NCBI RefSeq assembly: GCF_004027225.2
Contig: NC_044282.2
Span: forward strand, 71,783,787 to 71,847,786
Length of the DNA stretch: 64,000 nt
From: Strigops habroptila
Lineage: Eukaryota > Chordata > Aves > Psittaciformes > Psittacidae
Direction of reading: 5' to 3'
The notes beneath the pieces were generated by a model. That model did no database searches and was not told the origin of the DNA. It saw only the letters and a program-made list of their open reading frames with translations. This document shows positions 35,980-49,237 of this stretch, one piece after another (the stretch's first letter is position 1; the number at the start of each line of letters is the position of its first letter). Made by a program: the position numbers and the translations under genes.

Positions 35980-38900
35980 ATTAGTAACTTGTTAAAAGTT
36001 GAGGAAAGAAAAAAATCAATTTTCACAGTGTAAATGCAGTTATTGGCATTTACAATCTCATTTTTCAATGAGATTTCAACTGTTCAGCAGACTCAGAAGG
36101 GAGCTGTAGTATCCATTCCAAAGGGTTTGCTGAGGCCACAGAGTTACTCATTGCTGTGAGATAATGAAACTGAGTGCAAAAAACATGCTGAAGGGTCTAA
36201 TGACAATGATAGAACAAGAGATATAGTTCAGTTTTAATAAATGCAAATAAATGCAGGTAAGGGTAAAAAAATACTCCTAAGCTATATACTAGTATACAGT
36301 GAAAAAAAGTAATTTCATCCTGAATACTGCATGCAGCCCTGGTCCTCCCATCTCAAAAGGGATTTATTATGTAAGTAAGTGGGAGAAGGCAACAAGAATG
36401 ATCAAAGATAAAGAATGGTTTTCATATGACAAGAAGGTAGTTTGGGGTTTTAGATGACAATATATACGAGGATTCTTTAATTTGGGAAAGATATGAGAGA
36501 TCAAACTGTGAGATATTAAAGGAACCATTTATGGAAATCACTTTGAGCAGCACAGATTTTTCAAAGTGGAAGAATAATGAAATTGAAGTAAAAAAACTGC
36601 TCAGGAATTGCATTACAAACGAGAAGGGGATGAGCTTTCCAACAAGGCATTAAAGGGGAAAGGAATAGCAAAGAAAACACAGATGACAGAAGAGAAATGG
36701 GGGAAGAGAGGTCAGGATGAATTAAGCCTCGTGAAGCAAAGTAGAGCAGTGAGAAACTCTTCAAACAAAGAATGAGGCACATACATACACCACGCTGGCG
36801 TGAGATGAACAGTAGCCCAGCCTAAAAACCAAGTCATTATTTGACCATTGGGTTCTGTTGTGGAGTTTTTGTTTGTTTTTTTGGCAAGGAGAATGATGTA
36901 AAATGTAGAGAAAGCAGGAAGGAACTAATAGGATGATGACACTGAAATGAAAATGGTTATATTTAAAAGAAAAAACCCAATAACTTCCACATGAAAATCC
37001 AAATCTAGGTGAAAGATCTTTGTAAATTACCAAGATGCAGAGTATTACCATAGAAAGGAGAATAGAAAATCTAGTATTTTCTGTCAGAGCCCAAAAGATT
37101 TTGATGCAAATAACATGGAGGAAGGAAAAAAAGCCATTTGATTCACAAAAGATGATCTAATAGAAGCATTTTAAGGCAAGAAGCTCATTAAGTGAGAAAT
37201 GAGGATGGGTTATGCTTTGAGGGAAGGTGCCTAGCAGGAGGGAGATGAATAGTGAAGTTTCTCACAGCTTATTGAGTATTCTGTCTTTAATGTTTTAATC
37301 AACAGCCACAGCACAGATGTAGAAACATGTTCAAAAATTTGCAAAGAAAATGAGAAAGGTGTATCCAAAAAGTACAAGAATAACAGTTCCTTAATGGGAA
37401 TTCAACAGCTGAAGCTGTAAGGAGAAAGCTCCAGGTGACTTGTTGAACAACAGAGATTCTACCACAAAATGGGATCATAAAAAAGGCCATAGAATCGAAG
37501 GATACAGACAATATTTGCAGCAGGATTGGAAGAACAATGCTTTTAAGTCTACGAACACTACAGATCCCATTCTGGGTTCCTAAATGATTCTCATCTCATG
37601 GCACTGAATGTGAGCAACAGCCTTGGTTGGAAATGCTGTGCTAAACTTCCCCTCCTGTATCTGCTCATATGTGCCACTGGGATAAGCTGTAGCCATAGCC
37701 ACCACGGTGGAGAAGGTCAATGTTACAGGCAGTCTGAAGGGTCAGCATTATCTCTTGGCTGCAAGGCACTGGCTTGCAAGTGCATGTAGTTTGTAGGGGA
37801 TACACATCCCAGGAAAGGGATACAGGTTCTGGAAGTTGCAGGCAGTGCAGTTGCTGTGAAAGGCTCTAATATGTGGAGAGCCCAGGCTGAAAATGGTTGT
37901 AAGGTCGTAGGACCTACACTGTAATAAGCCATCTGCATTTACGGAAGTTTAGAGACATCAGAAGTGATACGTTTTTAGCAGCAGCAAATTCCACAGGAAA
38001 ACAAGTATCACTGTCAAGTAAACCAAATAGAAGGCCCACAAAGAATAAAAATTACTTGAAGTTGCAGCCAGATGCAGTGCCCTTTGTGAGTGTTCAGCGC
38101 TCACACCCATCTACCTTGCACTGAATACAGTTAATATTGACAAGTTGTATATAAAGCCTTATTATATATATTTCTGACTATGTATAATTATATGTATTTC
38201 TATGTTTTGAAGAAGCCAGAAGGTTTAGATATTGTGGGTTTTCTGGTTGCAGTGCAAGCTTGTGGTATTGCTCTGAGGGAAGTCAGTGATGACTTTGAAA
38301 GCCAACATAAAAGTGCCACCTCAACATTTCTTCTAAAAACAGTGTCCAGCCTTGAAGAACAGGCTCCAAAAGCACAACACCCAGCTGGAGGCTCCAGTGA
38401 GTCTCTATGGAGCAGGATTGTTGCTGCTGTGGTGCTGTTCTACACCACCTGGAGCTTTGCCAGACAGCCACCCCTCTTCAGGGAGTGTTTCTATCTTGTA
38501 GGTAAATGTGGGTTGCCCTCCAAATTTACCTGTTTCTCAAGCATTCTTTGTATGTATGATACCACTTCCTCTAGAAACCATCATCTCATGTACGTAATGA
38601 CCATAACAGCAAGCAGGAGGGAATTTTTCCCTCTCGTTTCCTTTGAGGGAAAAATTATTACATCATTACCTTCAAATGAACAGAATAACAAAAAAATTCA
38701 ACTTTCTGAAGAAAATGTTTAAAGTCATCACTATTTTTAAATGAATTATAGTCTCATTTATAAGCCTCAGGCTTCTGGAATGGCAGAAAGCAAAATACGT
38801 GCCAGAGCTTAACAAATAATAGGCACTGTAAAGCTCAAAATGTATTTAAAATATATATCTAAAAGTATGTTTATATAGTTGCCAACAAATTGAAGTCAAA

Positions 38901-39949
38901 CATCAGTTTTGTCTTCAGAATACATTTGTCCAGGAATACAAATCAGTTCATTATGACAAGAGCTGGCAGCTGTGTGCTTACAAACGTTAACACGCAGGTA
39001 AAATCAGGAATGGTTTGATGTCTGCTCTCCTCACCCTCCAGTGGAATCTCAGTCTTACACCTCTGGTTGTGTATTTTGATAATTACCTGGCTTTAGGGGA
39101 AAAAAAAGCCTTTGCATGTTCCAGCAAAACTCAAATTGCTTCTTTCTTCAATAGGAATTTCAGGTATTTGAGGAATGTCAGATCAAACTAAGACTTACAG
39201 TAGTATCAGAAATGTTCCCATCCCTACTGTACACTAAAAAACCCTAGAAGTTAGATGAAGCAGCAGAGAAATTCCTGGTTTCATCTCTACAGTAAAGCAA
39301 ACTGCACAAATATGAGGAAAGTTATAGGATCTGAGGTGGTGCTTTAGATGTTAGTTTTGTATGAAGGAATAACCGCATTAAGAGGCTTCCACTGTGCTAA
39401 GTGTGCACAAACACACAGAAATAAGCCCCCAGTCCAGTCTTATTAGGCTTCTCTGCATGCTTCAGAGGAAGCACATCATGTTTACTCGCAGAGTAAATCC
39501 TTTCATAGACAGCTGAGCATATAGAACGGCTTGCTTGTGCCAAAGAACACAAGCTCTGCCCTCCCCTATCCCTTCTTTTCTTCCTTGTTTTTCAGACTCT
39601 TTCACTGCATCAAAATAGCCCAGCCAAAAGGAGGGGGTGAGGTTAGGAAATGACAGGGACAAGCAGGACTTCACCCTTTTAGTGCTGGCCGGTTACTATC
39701 AGTGTCTCACACAACTGCATCCCAGGATTAGCCACATGAGAAAATCCCCCACATGCTCAACTGGCTGTAGTAGAGAGAAGGCAGATGTTTATGGGCAAGA
39801 AATACTGTTATTTTCTGATATTTAAGACTGTAAATGAGATCATATTTAATTTCATGAACACAAACAGTACTGTGGAAGCCAGTTGTCAACAGGACTTAAA
39901 ATCAAGCATATTTGCACTTGCACACCTCAATGCTTGCTACTAATAGTTA

Positions 39950-40045
39950 GAGCTTACTAACAATAAGCTGATTACTAACAATAGTTAGGCAGGTTAACAA
40001 TAAGAAGGTTAGAAAGATTAAGCAGGTTACCAATTAACAGTAAGT
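39950..40045. repeat. Low-complexity TTAACAATAAG-type repeats
   Basis: Irregular repeats of ACTAACAATAAG, GGTTAACAATAAG and AGGTTA units over about 95 bases. The unit length drifts, so it is an old simple repeat. Confidence 0.6.
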
Positions 40046-42686
40046 AACCACTGTACTAACCCAGCTAGGAAACTCCAGCTGCCAGCATAGTGAACTTGTT
40101 ATAAACCATCCCATTACCACATTATTCAGATCATCACTGTTTTCAGACGTAGCCTTCCACACTTAGAGATGCACATGGTCCTCATGAAGGGCGTCTCTTA
40201 ATTTGCTATACTTTTTAATGTGTATTTCATGCCATCCTACCTTTTCTAAAGTGGATAAGAGATATATACATTACATTTGTAGGAAGTAGAAAAGCAAACA
40301 AAGCAAAATCAGCTCGTAGAGCTGTTAATGTGTCTCATTCTGATTAAGTTCTGCGCTGGGGAGCTCAGTCCAGTAACGCCTTTATCCCTGAAGGTCCTGG
40401 AATTGCCAAGGGTACCATCACAGCTTAGTCTCAGGTCTAATACTCAGGCCACACACACAGCGAGGTGTGAGTTAACATATTGCTCAACAACAACCTATTT
40501 GGGGGTTTGAATTCTAAGGGTTTACTAAGGGAAAAAGGAACTCCAGATATTACACAGCAGAATCTCAGCACAAAGTGCCAAGGCCGGTTCGACTGACGCA
40601 AAGGGCCTGCTTATCATGCCACTGCAAAATAGCCATTATTAAAACCCACCTATCAATGGGTTGATAAAGTTTATGGTATTGCAAAACCGTGATGCTTCCC
40701 AAGGCAGGCAGACCAGAAGCATGTGAATGTCAGAGTGGGGATATTAAGCAATTAAGACTTAAAATAAAACTGAGAAAATTGCAGAGTTGCCCACTTCAAA
40801 GACTAGAAAAGACTGTTCCTTCCTTTAAATCTTTGTCCATTTCATTTCCTCAGTGGGAAATTCCCAGATCCTTCGCTTGTTTCATAGTTTACTCCTGGGT
40901 GAAACCTTCCTTCTCCTTATACTCTGTTAATGCTGATTTAATTCAGGCCTAGCAAGCTGAGGTTGAGTTTAACTCTCCCGGTGTAGCTGGTTGGGTACCT
41001 TTTGCCTGCTCCAGCTTGTTTCTAACCCCAAGAACTAGTACACTACCCTTGTAGCACCCAGGACCTCCTGTTCACACACGTCCCTTTCCTCCCTTTCCCA
41101 CTGAAGGGCAGCTCCACGCTGCCCAGAAATAACCTTCAGCTTTAAACCAGCTAAACAGCTTCTGAAAGGAGTATCTAGACTTTTCTAACTGATTCTAATA
41201 GCTGTGTGCTGCTCTGTATGCCCGGGATAATGTAAGGGCATGCATAAAATAATGAAGCTGTTTAAAAAAGAGGCAGCCAAGTTGCACTGCTGCTTTCAGA
41301 AGCCAATAATCACCAACCACATGGCAACAGGATTGAGTCTGTTCTGGAAGAATGAGGGTGATTGTACATGTTTTTGAACACAGGCAAAGATGCTTCTACA
41401 ATTTGCATCCAGTGGTCCTTGCTGGGAAGTTGGTGGTCTCATGGCATTCCCATGAACAGCTGAGGCCAAGCAACATAAGGGATACTCTTCCTCAAGGGCT
41501 TTCTATAGCTGTTCCATCTTCTCCAGAAGCAAACTGTTCTCTGTTCTCACCGACCAAACAAGAGCTGTTAATACATTAACACATTAAAGAAAACACTATA
41601 CACCAAGCTTGTCATTTCTGAAGTTATAAAGCACAGGGTTATTGCACAATTAAGCCACTTCACATTGGCTGGAGACACATCATTATTTCCAAATGGGATT
41701 AGCTAAGATTACCCATAGTCATTGACACATTCAGCATTGGTGAGGTAGTAAATAGTGAGTAATATTCAACTACATATAAAGAGTAACTAGGAAAAAGTTG
41801 CTCGGTTGAATCAACAGCTACTTCTCTTTCAGACCCCTCACTGACAGTGCAATACCGAAGTGTACTGCTTGCCCTCTTCACACTAATGTAGAACCAGCAA
41901 CCCTAAACTGTGTGCCAAACCCCATCCTAGGCCACAGCTGAGGTCAGCACTGTTCACCTGTGAAACATACTCAATTTAACACTAACTGAAAAGAATATCC
42001 ACCCTGGAAGGTGTTTCTGTGGAATGAAATGAATGTTCATGCTTTGAGGTGCTAGCAAACAACTCAGGCTCCCCTCTAACACTGGTCAAAACCCTTTAAA
42101 ATTTAAAGAGGAGGAGACAACAACCCACCAAACCCAGACCCACAAAGGTGGGGAGAGGAGATGAACAAGAATGAAAGATTTTCTATATCTTCCCCCACTC
42201 CTCAAATCAGTTGAAGCCTTCCAAATTTCCACAAGTTTTCACCCAGTTTAGTTTCCTGACCTGCTCCCTTCCTTGCTTGTGCCATCACGGGGGAGAAATG
42301 AGAACAATAGGAAAGAGAAGAAATCTTTTTCAGCAGTAACACCAGCCTAACATGTGCATGAAAGCATCCCTGGAGACAAGGATGCTGTGCAGCCACAAGG
42401 GGCTGTTTGGGCCTACTGGCTGTACAGGAGAGCAGAAGGGAGACAGAAACCCTGCCAACCAAACAGCCAAAACACATTGCTAACGGCAGATCATCTTTAA
42501 ATGTCTTTTAACAACCAAAATCAAGACCCTCAATTCTGGAGCAAATCTGATTTTCCAAGAAGAAAGTATCCCTTTTAAAGAAAGAATCCTAACAGAATAG
42601 ATATGCGAGTTACATTCCAAAGGATACAATAACATTCCCCATGGGAACTATGACACTGTCTTTTAGGTTTTTTGTTTGTTTTGTTT

Positions 42687-42713
42687 GGGTTTTGGGGTTT
42701 TTTGGGGCGTGGG
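42687..42713 (+). repeat. Four G-tracts in a T-rich run (possible G-quadruplex)
   Basis: GGG, GGGG, GGGG and GGG are separated by 4, 6 and 3 bases inside a T-rich stretch (about 42661-42738). This fits the usual intramolecular G4 pattern. Confidence 0.6.
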
Positions 42714-43647
42714 AGGAGTCTGAGTGGGGTTTTTTTAGAACATCCTGCAGCACAAGCTCTTTAGACTCTCTATCCCAGACATTTTGCTGCAGAATGTCTA
42801 CTTAGGTCCCAGTCACACAGAGAACAGTCATAACAAGACGTATTGTACTCTGTACATAAACACTGCTAGAATGGAATGGAAAGATTAAGGAAAAAATAAT
42901 TAAAAATAGAACTCTTTCCTTTCCAAAGGAAATAACGTGATTTTTACCCCAGCAGCTTTTGTCACTGTTATAACAATGGGTCATTTTAGGCCATATCTCA
43001 CTGCACTTAGAATCAGGAAACCCTGGTACAAATATATTACAGTATGTCTGGGGCAGTGCTACAGACTTCAAGGCACTTGCTAAAGGTTAACACAGCCGTT
43101 TCATGGGCATGTTTTCCTAGAGCCCAGCTCTGATGATACCTGCAGCACTGGCAAGCTGCAGGTTATGAAAGTGAAGCTGACTTCTTGGAACATCTCAACT
43201 TCCTAAAGTCACCCACTTTGCAATGGGGCAGGTTCAGTGACCAACTGCTGATCAGGCCTGGATCCCAGCTTGATGCAAGAGGGATACATGGCAGAAAAGC
43301 ACTCAGCAGCACATTTCTAAGCACCTTTACTCCCAGCTAGATCCTTACCTTTGACTTCACAGGAACTGCAAGAATTCAGTTCTCAGGATGTGACTTGCTG
43401 GAAGAACAAGAAATATCCCACTCCCCTTCATCCCATAGGAACGTTGTGCCCTGCAAATTCACAGCCCTGGAAAACAGGGAAGTGTTAGGATGTCTTAACT
43501 GCTGCCCCCAGTGTTTTGGCAGGAAGAATACATCTTCACTACCAGCAACATCATGATTCTCTTTACGCTGTAGCAAATGCAGTTCACAGTTGAGGTCTTG
43601 TGCTTCTTTCCTAACAGGAATGCCAAAAGATCACATTAGTTATTTTT

Positions 43648-43653
43648 TTTATT
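43648..43653 (-). terminator. Possible minus-strand poly(A) signal
   Basis: TTTATT on the plus strand reads AATAAA on the minus strand, about 275 bases beyond the stop of the coiled-coil terminal block at 43929. Confidence 0.25.
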
Positions 43654-43928
43654 GTACAAAGCTGAAAAGCTGTTTCTATTCAATAATAATGGACATTAAG
43701 GGAAACCCTTTACCCCCTGCAGCTCCAATAGTGCAAAACCTGCCTCCTCTTCTTTTTTCATCTCTCCCAGTACAGGAAACAAGCAACAAACCACCTTTCT
43801 TTTATATATTTTAAAAGTCAAAACACTTCAGAATAAGCAGAGGGACTGGAAAGAAAACTGCTGCACACTGGCATACACCCATCAGCACATCCACATTTCC
43901 TCTGATAAGCACCTTCTCAAATCAAGAA

Positions 43929-44090
43929 TCAAGAGATTTGGGTTTTCCTTTTCTTTGTCTTTTTGAGCTTGGATTTTAACTCTTCCAGTTCAAAGAACAG
44001 CTTGCTGTGCTTCAGGTAGGTCCTCTGGGTTTGCACCTCCTCTCTGTCATGAGTTCCTTCCAGACAGGCTCTTGAGTCCTCCACTTTAAC
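43929..44090 (-). pseudogene. Coiled-coil-like terminal exon block, minus strand, frame uncertain
   Basis: The minus strand is open from 44090 to a TGA at 43929-43931 and encodes a charged, heptad-like helix (HSKLFFELEELKSKLKKTKK) with a basic end. The best acceptor is CCCCCTACCCACAG, placing the exon start at 44100. The one frame open from that acceptor (ELKWRTQEPVWKELMTE) runs into a stop after about 28 codons, in the other reading phase. Both halves look protein-like, so a one-base indel or an unusual acceptor (GTGAG at about 44091) may separate them. It could be a decayed gene end, a real exon with a sequencing error, or chance. No family recognised. Confidence 0.35.
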
Positions 44091-45998
44091 TCACAAGCTG
44101 CTGTGGGTAGGGGGCAAAAGACACCACATGCTTCATGTTAAATTGGAAAAAGCAGCTTAAATGTTCTCTGCTCAGCACCAGGAGTCTGAGCACTGATTTG
44201 ATATAGGTGGAAAGCTGGGTCCTGGTTAGAACAGTGGGTGCTCTGACTGAAACAAGGACCAGGATTTCACTTGCACCTCCCTCAGAAGTCATTTTAAACA
44301 CTGAAAATCAGCTTATAGCTGGGTATTTTTCACAAGGAAGACACCAGAATCTCTGCCAGCTCTAGAAACTGGCTCTATTAAAGCTGTGCATTATCTTGTC
44401 AACATGGAGAACTTCTCTTTAGCAAGTTCATTAATATTAATGAAATCGTGTATATGTTCCCGCATTCCTGGAGCTGTCCAAGCACCAATGATAATTACAT
44501 TCTGAAGGAGGAAGCTGCTGGCAGACACCATGCATCATGCCATAAAGCTGGGTGCTTCCCCTCTTTTCCAGCTATGCAGAATACAAGGAACCTATCTTTC
44601 TCCAGATATAGAGGAAGGTGTCATGCCCAGGGTGCTCTACATCTCTCAACTGCAGGCCACTGGAGACTGTAGCTCTTCACTAGCTCTCTTGCTGTCTTTC
44701 CATTAGGATTCCTTCCCAACTTCCCTGTTCCCCAGCACTGAAGGGGAATACTCTGGCTAAGAGATATACTCATTCCTGTATCGTCTTAAGACTATGACAT
44801 TGGATCATCCTACTGTGATGATTTAAAAGTATCTGCTACCCTCTGAATTCCTTTAAAATAAGAAGTTGTAAGCTTGTGTTTAAAAATCCAGGAGTGACTT
44901 TACACTTGCTCAAACCACTTCCTTAAGGAGCAACAGCAATGTAAATACTAGAGTTCACCTGCACTTAAATTCCTCCCAACTCCTTTAATGGCATCATCAG
45001 TTCTGGTGAATGCTTCCTAGACAAGGAGAGCCTGGAGTTCATTCTGGTGTGGGGGTGCCCACAAAGACATAAAGCTCATCACCTTTTGAACAAATTAAGT
45101 TTGTGGTCAGAGACAAAAACCATTGGTGGATATCCAAGACAGGCTGCCTTTATTCTCATCATATATTTAGCCCACGTCAAAATAGACCATGGAGTGGAAT
45201 GCTATTTAAGTGAACAGATATCAGGGAGCTTTTAGGATGATGAAGAACAACTGGTTGCTTCAAAGCACCAATGGTCAGTGGCTGTACAGTGACAGCATTG
45301 TGAACAAAACAGTTTCCCTCATCCCCTCTATCAAAGCTGCAATGTTATATGTCAGTCGCCTTATCAGGAGGTGCAGGACAGTAGATGCATTAGCAGAGGA
45401 AGGAATCAATTCAGTCAATAGAGGAATTGATACCTGTCTATAGTTAGAAAACACCTTTTACAGAGCAAGCTGTTCTCCTGGATCACTGAGAGAGAAAAGA
45501 ATTTTATTGAGTTTCTAAATACACGGATACATGTATAATTAATACTCTCTAACTGCCAGACATTAAGAGTGTTGTTCCCTTCTTTTATTCTTTCCTTCTC
45601 AAGAGTGCATCTAACAGCTACGGGGAAAAGAATAGATATGTAAAACAGTTTTGAATTCTCTGTATAATGAACAGAGAGCTGGTACACAAAGCTTAAAGCA
45701 GTGAATGTAGAGACTACTCACTCACAGAAGCTATTGAGCAGGAAAACAGGATTTAGCCTTCTCTTTCTGACCCATTGGTGGGTGGCAGGACAGTGGCTTT
45801 CTGGCTTCTCCATCCATAAAGTGCAAATAATATTCATCCACATGCCCAATACTCAATGAAATACTGGGCAAAAGGGCCTCACACATGCACAGGTACTAAC
45901 TAGGACATTCTTGGGGAGAGACAAGGCAGTGTTAGCAGAGTCTCACTGGCCTGGAAGACTGGCTGTATTCAGAGCAATCTTCACAAGACAGGCCTGGG

Positions 45999-46277
45999 GG
46001 ATAGGACAAGGGGGAATGGTTTTAAACTGGAAGAGGGGAGATTTAGATTAGACATTAGGAAGAAGTTGTTCCCTGTGAGGGCGCTGAGGCGCTGGCACAG
46101 ACTTTTCCCAGAGAAGCTGTGGCTGCCCCATCCCTGGCAGTGTTCAAGGCCAGGTTGGACACAGGGGCTTGGAGCAACCTGCTCTAGTGGAAGGTGTCCC
46201 TGCCTGTGGCAGGGGGTTGGAACTGGAAGAGCTTTAAGGTCCCTTCCAACCCAAACCAGTCTGGGGTTCTATGATTC
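45999..46277 (+). mobile_element. CR1 LINE 3' end
   Basis: Sense copy from GGATAGGACAAGGGGGAATG to GGGGTTCTATGATTCC. Confidence 0.94.
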
Positions 46278-47117
46278 CAATTGCCCATGCATCTTGCACT
46301 GTGGTTCATATAGCTCAAAAACCCCACACTACTGGATTCTTTTTGGATCAAATCAACCAAAAGATGTACCCCAGCCATCACTGGGTGCCTGGTCCCAAGG
46401 ACTAAAGAGCTAGCCAAAAGCAAAACCCTTGAAACACGCAGATCAAACATCAGGTTGTTGCACTGAGCTCCCCTCTCCAGACTGCCACGGCTGCTAATGG
46501 AGATGCAGGTAAAGCCTCCAAGCTCAGCCCAAGGACACTGTGGAGGGCATCCAGCAGGTGGCAATCTGCTGATAGCACTGACAGCAAAGGGCGAGCAGGA
46601 GGTCCTGCTCCTGACACAGGGCTCAAGGTCAAGAGTGGGGAAAGAGGAAGACAATGCAAGGAAAAAGAATGATTAAGCTTTACGTTATCTACTTATTCTT
46701 CTCTTTTTGAGAAGCTCAAAGGAAGCAGGCACCAACTGTGCAGAAAGACTTACTTGGTGTTATGGATATTTTCTTAATGGTGTAAAAGAGCACAATCGTT
46801 CCACAAAGGAACATCTAACTTTGATTTCACCTGTTCCTTGAAAAATGCTTGAAGATGGGATTTTCAGCATGAGACAGACTTAGTGGTATTATTCCAAGTA
46901 ACAAATAATGAACTATGAGCCTTTTGTAACCACTAGTGTCATCAAGAAGTGAAAATGTTGATAAGCAGCTGGGTTTAATTCTTTGAGAGTATCCATTAAA
47001 AAAGCAAACCAAAATACCCAGCAGACATAATCCATAATATCAGTACTATAGGTTCTTTTCCCCTCACTTTGCCTCAAAGATAATTAGAGAAGATGTGGTT
47101 GTCATAGACAGGAGCAT

Positions 47118-47178
47118 GACTCCATATAAAAGGGATGAATGACTCCATATAGAAGGGATGAATGACTCCATATAGAAC
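47118..47178. repeat. 23-bp tandem repeat, about 2.7 copies
   Basis: GACTCCATATAGAAGGGATG units start at 47118, 47141 and 47164, with one A/G difference in the first. Confidence 0.85.
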
Positions 47179-47303
47179 TGAATATAGCCATTTCTGTGTA
47201 GAATTCCCTGTCACGAAACACGCTCTAATGTACACTCACAACAAGCACAGGAAATTAAAAAGAGAAGGCACAATCCTCTACAGCTGAAAGGCAAAAGACT
47301 CAC

Positions 47304-47483
47304 CTTAGGAAAGCAGATCTCTTCGTTCTCTTGGGCTAGAGATATCTCATGTTTGCATCTTTTCAGTTCAGCTTCCAGTTCCACAGTCCTTTTCTGCAAG
47401 GCATCTTGCCTCATTTGCACTGCTGTGCAGGATCCTTCTATCCTCTTTGCAGTTTGGACAGTTTGAACCATGAAGTGCTTCAG
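47304..47483 (-). CDS. Candidate internal coiled-coil exon of an unrecognised minus-strand gene
   Basis: On the minus strand a CCCACAG acceptor (exon start 47483) and a full-consensus donor CCTAAG|GTGAGT (exon end 47304) bound exactly 180 bases, 60 open codons, phase 0 to phase 0. The peptide is strongly helical and coiled-coil-like: QTAKRIEGSCTAVQMRQDAL, then KRTVELEAELKRCKHEISLA, then QENEEICFPK. Composition (Glu/Lys/Gln/Leu with heptad spacing) is unlike the surrounding random frames. The pyrimidine tract is weak. It would lie between the candidate exon at 61501-61620 and the terminal block at 43929-44090. I do not recognise the protein. Confidence 0.5.
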
Positions 47484-48949
47484 CTGTGGGTCTTTTTAAG
47501 TCTTTGAAGTGGGCAACTAACATGGATTTGTTTTCCAGTTAGTCTCGCTAGTACTACCAGAAGTAAAACTTCTAAACATTGACTTTTATAGATATTCACC
47601 TAGGTAGTAAGCCCGTTTCTCTATAAAGCATTCATAGAGTAGCAGGGGAAAGAAGTCCAACAATCTCCTTTTCCTTTTATATATAGGGAAACAGACTTGA
47701 AAGCTGCATGGCTTCTGTGGTGTATAGATTATGAATCTACCCACCAAATCCATTGTGTATTGGATTTTAATTGGGAACAAAAATCAGGGCATAGTTTTTA
47801 AAGCATTTAGAAGCCTTGTAGTCTGCAAACACCTACAGGCTTTGAAAGCACCTCTGGACCTTCCTCACCTTCCACTTAGATCTACTCAACCAGAAGCAGG
47901 TGTGTGTGTGTGTAACTTCACTCATTTCAGCATGCCCTCAGCACAATCCTTGCACCATTACACCATGGGTAACCCTTCTGAATTCTTGGGGAAAAAGTAA
48001 AAGCAAAGAAATGCTTTAGTCTAATGTGGGGGGAAAGCCCACAAGGCAGGGAGTGAATTCCCCCCTCCAGGCAACTCAAATGTTCAAAATGCCTCCTTTA
48101 TGACTGGACATTACTTACACCCACATTAAATGCAAATGTCTACATATGTCTATAATATAAAAGCATGAAAGAACATGGCCAAAGGTCTCATGAAACTAGT
48201 CCACACAGAAACTAGAGTTCAAAGTACAGGCCTCCCTCTTTCCTTCTCCGTTCTCTGCCTGCTGGTCCCTCTGTCAACTTGCCATTTCCAGAACAATCAG
48301 CATCTTCTACATCAAGAGATGACAGGTATAAAAGCCAAAAAGGAAAAATAACTCTTAATTTTTGAAGAGAAGATGAGGGAAACAGTAGGGTTTTTGTAAC
48401 AGATGCAGACAGGCCATAGAAGCGAAACAAAATAACATTAAGAAGCATCAGCAGAATTAAGTTGACTTTATATACAGTCTTATTTCTTGTGACTAACAAA
48501 CAGCCTCAGATTTACATTAGTCTTATGGAGCTTTTATAGATTTCAGTTTGTACCAGTAGAAGTCAGAAGCATGAAATTAATAGAATTACACTCTTCAGAT
48601 GTAGCCCAAGCAGCATGTGAGTGCATGTCCCTGCTTGCTATTTCTCGGAAGAACACAAAGCATATTTACCAGCCACAATTCCATTACAATTAGTTTAATG
48701 GCAAAAACTTTGGCTTTACCTTTCCTTCAATCTTTACCTTGCCTTTCGATCTTTGGATTTTCAAGTAACCTCTTTTTTCTCCCTTAGATTCTTCTGAGCA
48801 GAAAGTGCACAGGTTGCTTTCAATTAAAACAGAAATAGCAGAAGATCAATAAAGATTTTCATCAGAAGGAGAATAATAAATCCAATGTGTCTCATGGAAC
48901 CATAATTTATACTCTCCACAGAGATGATTTTCTATTGATAAATGATCTA

Positions 48950-48988
48950 AAAGGTCTTTTCCAACCCAAACAATGATGATTCTGTGGT
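48950..48988 (+). mobile_element. CR1 LINE tail remnant
   Basis: Only the final about 40 bases (AAGGTCTTTTCCAACCCAAA then GATTCTGTGG). Confidence 0.7.
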
Positions 48989-49237
48989 TTAAGGGCTTTA
49001 AGTGATATTTAACATTCAGCCTCCAACCCAGGATGAGAAATACCCAGTGCTGCTTCCAGTTTCTGTGTTCAGTCTAGTCACACTTCTTGCAACATACAGG
49101 GGAAGGAGAACATGTTATACCTAGTTCAACATTATGCAATTACAATAACCTTCCTCTCATCTCCAAACCCTTAAATGGCAAACTATTACTTACTAGCTAT
49201 AGGGCAATTAAGGGATGAGACTGGGACAGGAGAAAGC

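Larger units (their letters stand above)
34561..43640. other. Gene-poor region downstream of FAM161A
   Basis: Holds two inverted CR1 copies (35102-35502 and 35704-35979), a 180-codon open frame of unknown meaning (38180-38722), a TTAACAATAAG-rich low-complexity patch (about 39950-40045) and a G-tract cluster (42687-42713). No gene is supported. Confidence 0.5.

Noticed and set aside
46184-46654. 156-codon minus-strand open frame
   Set aside because: It overlaps the CR1 copy at 45999-46277 and has no splice signals or domain; CR1 antisense frames are commonly open by chance.
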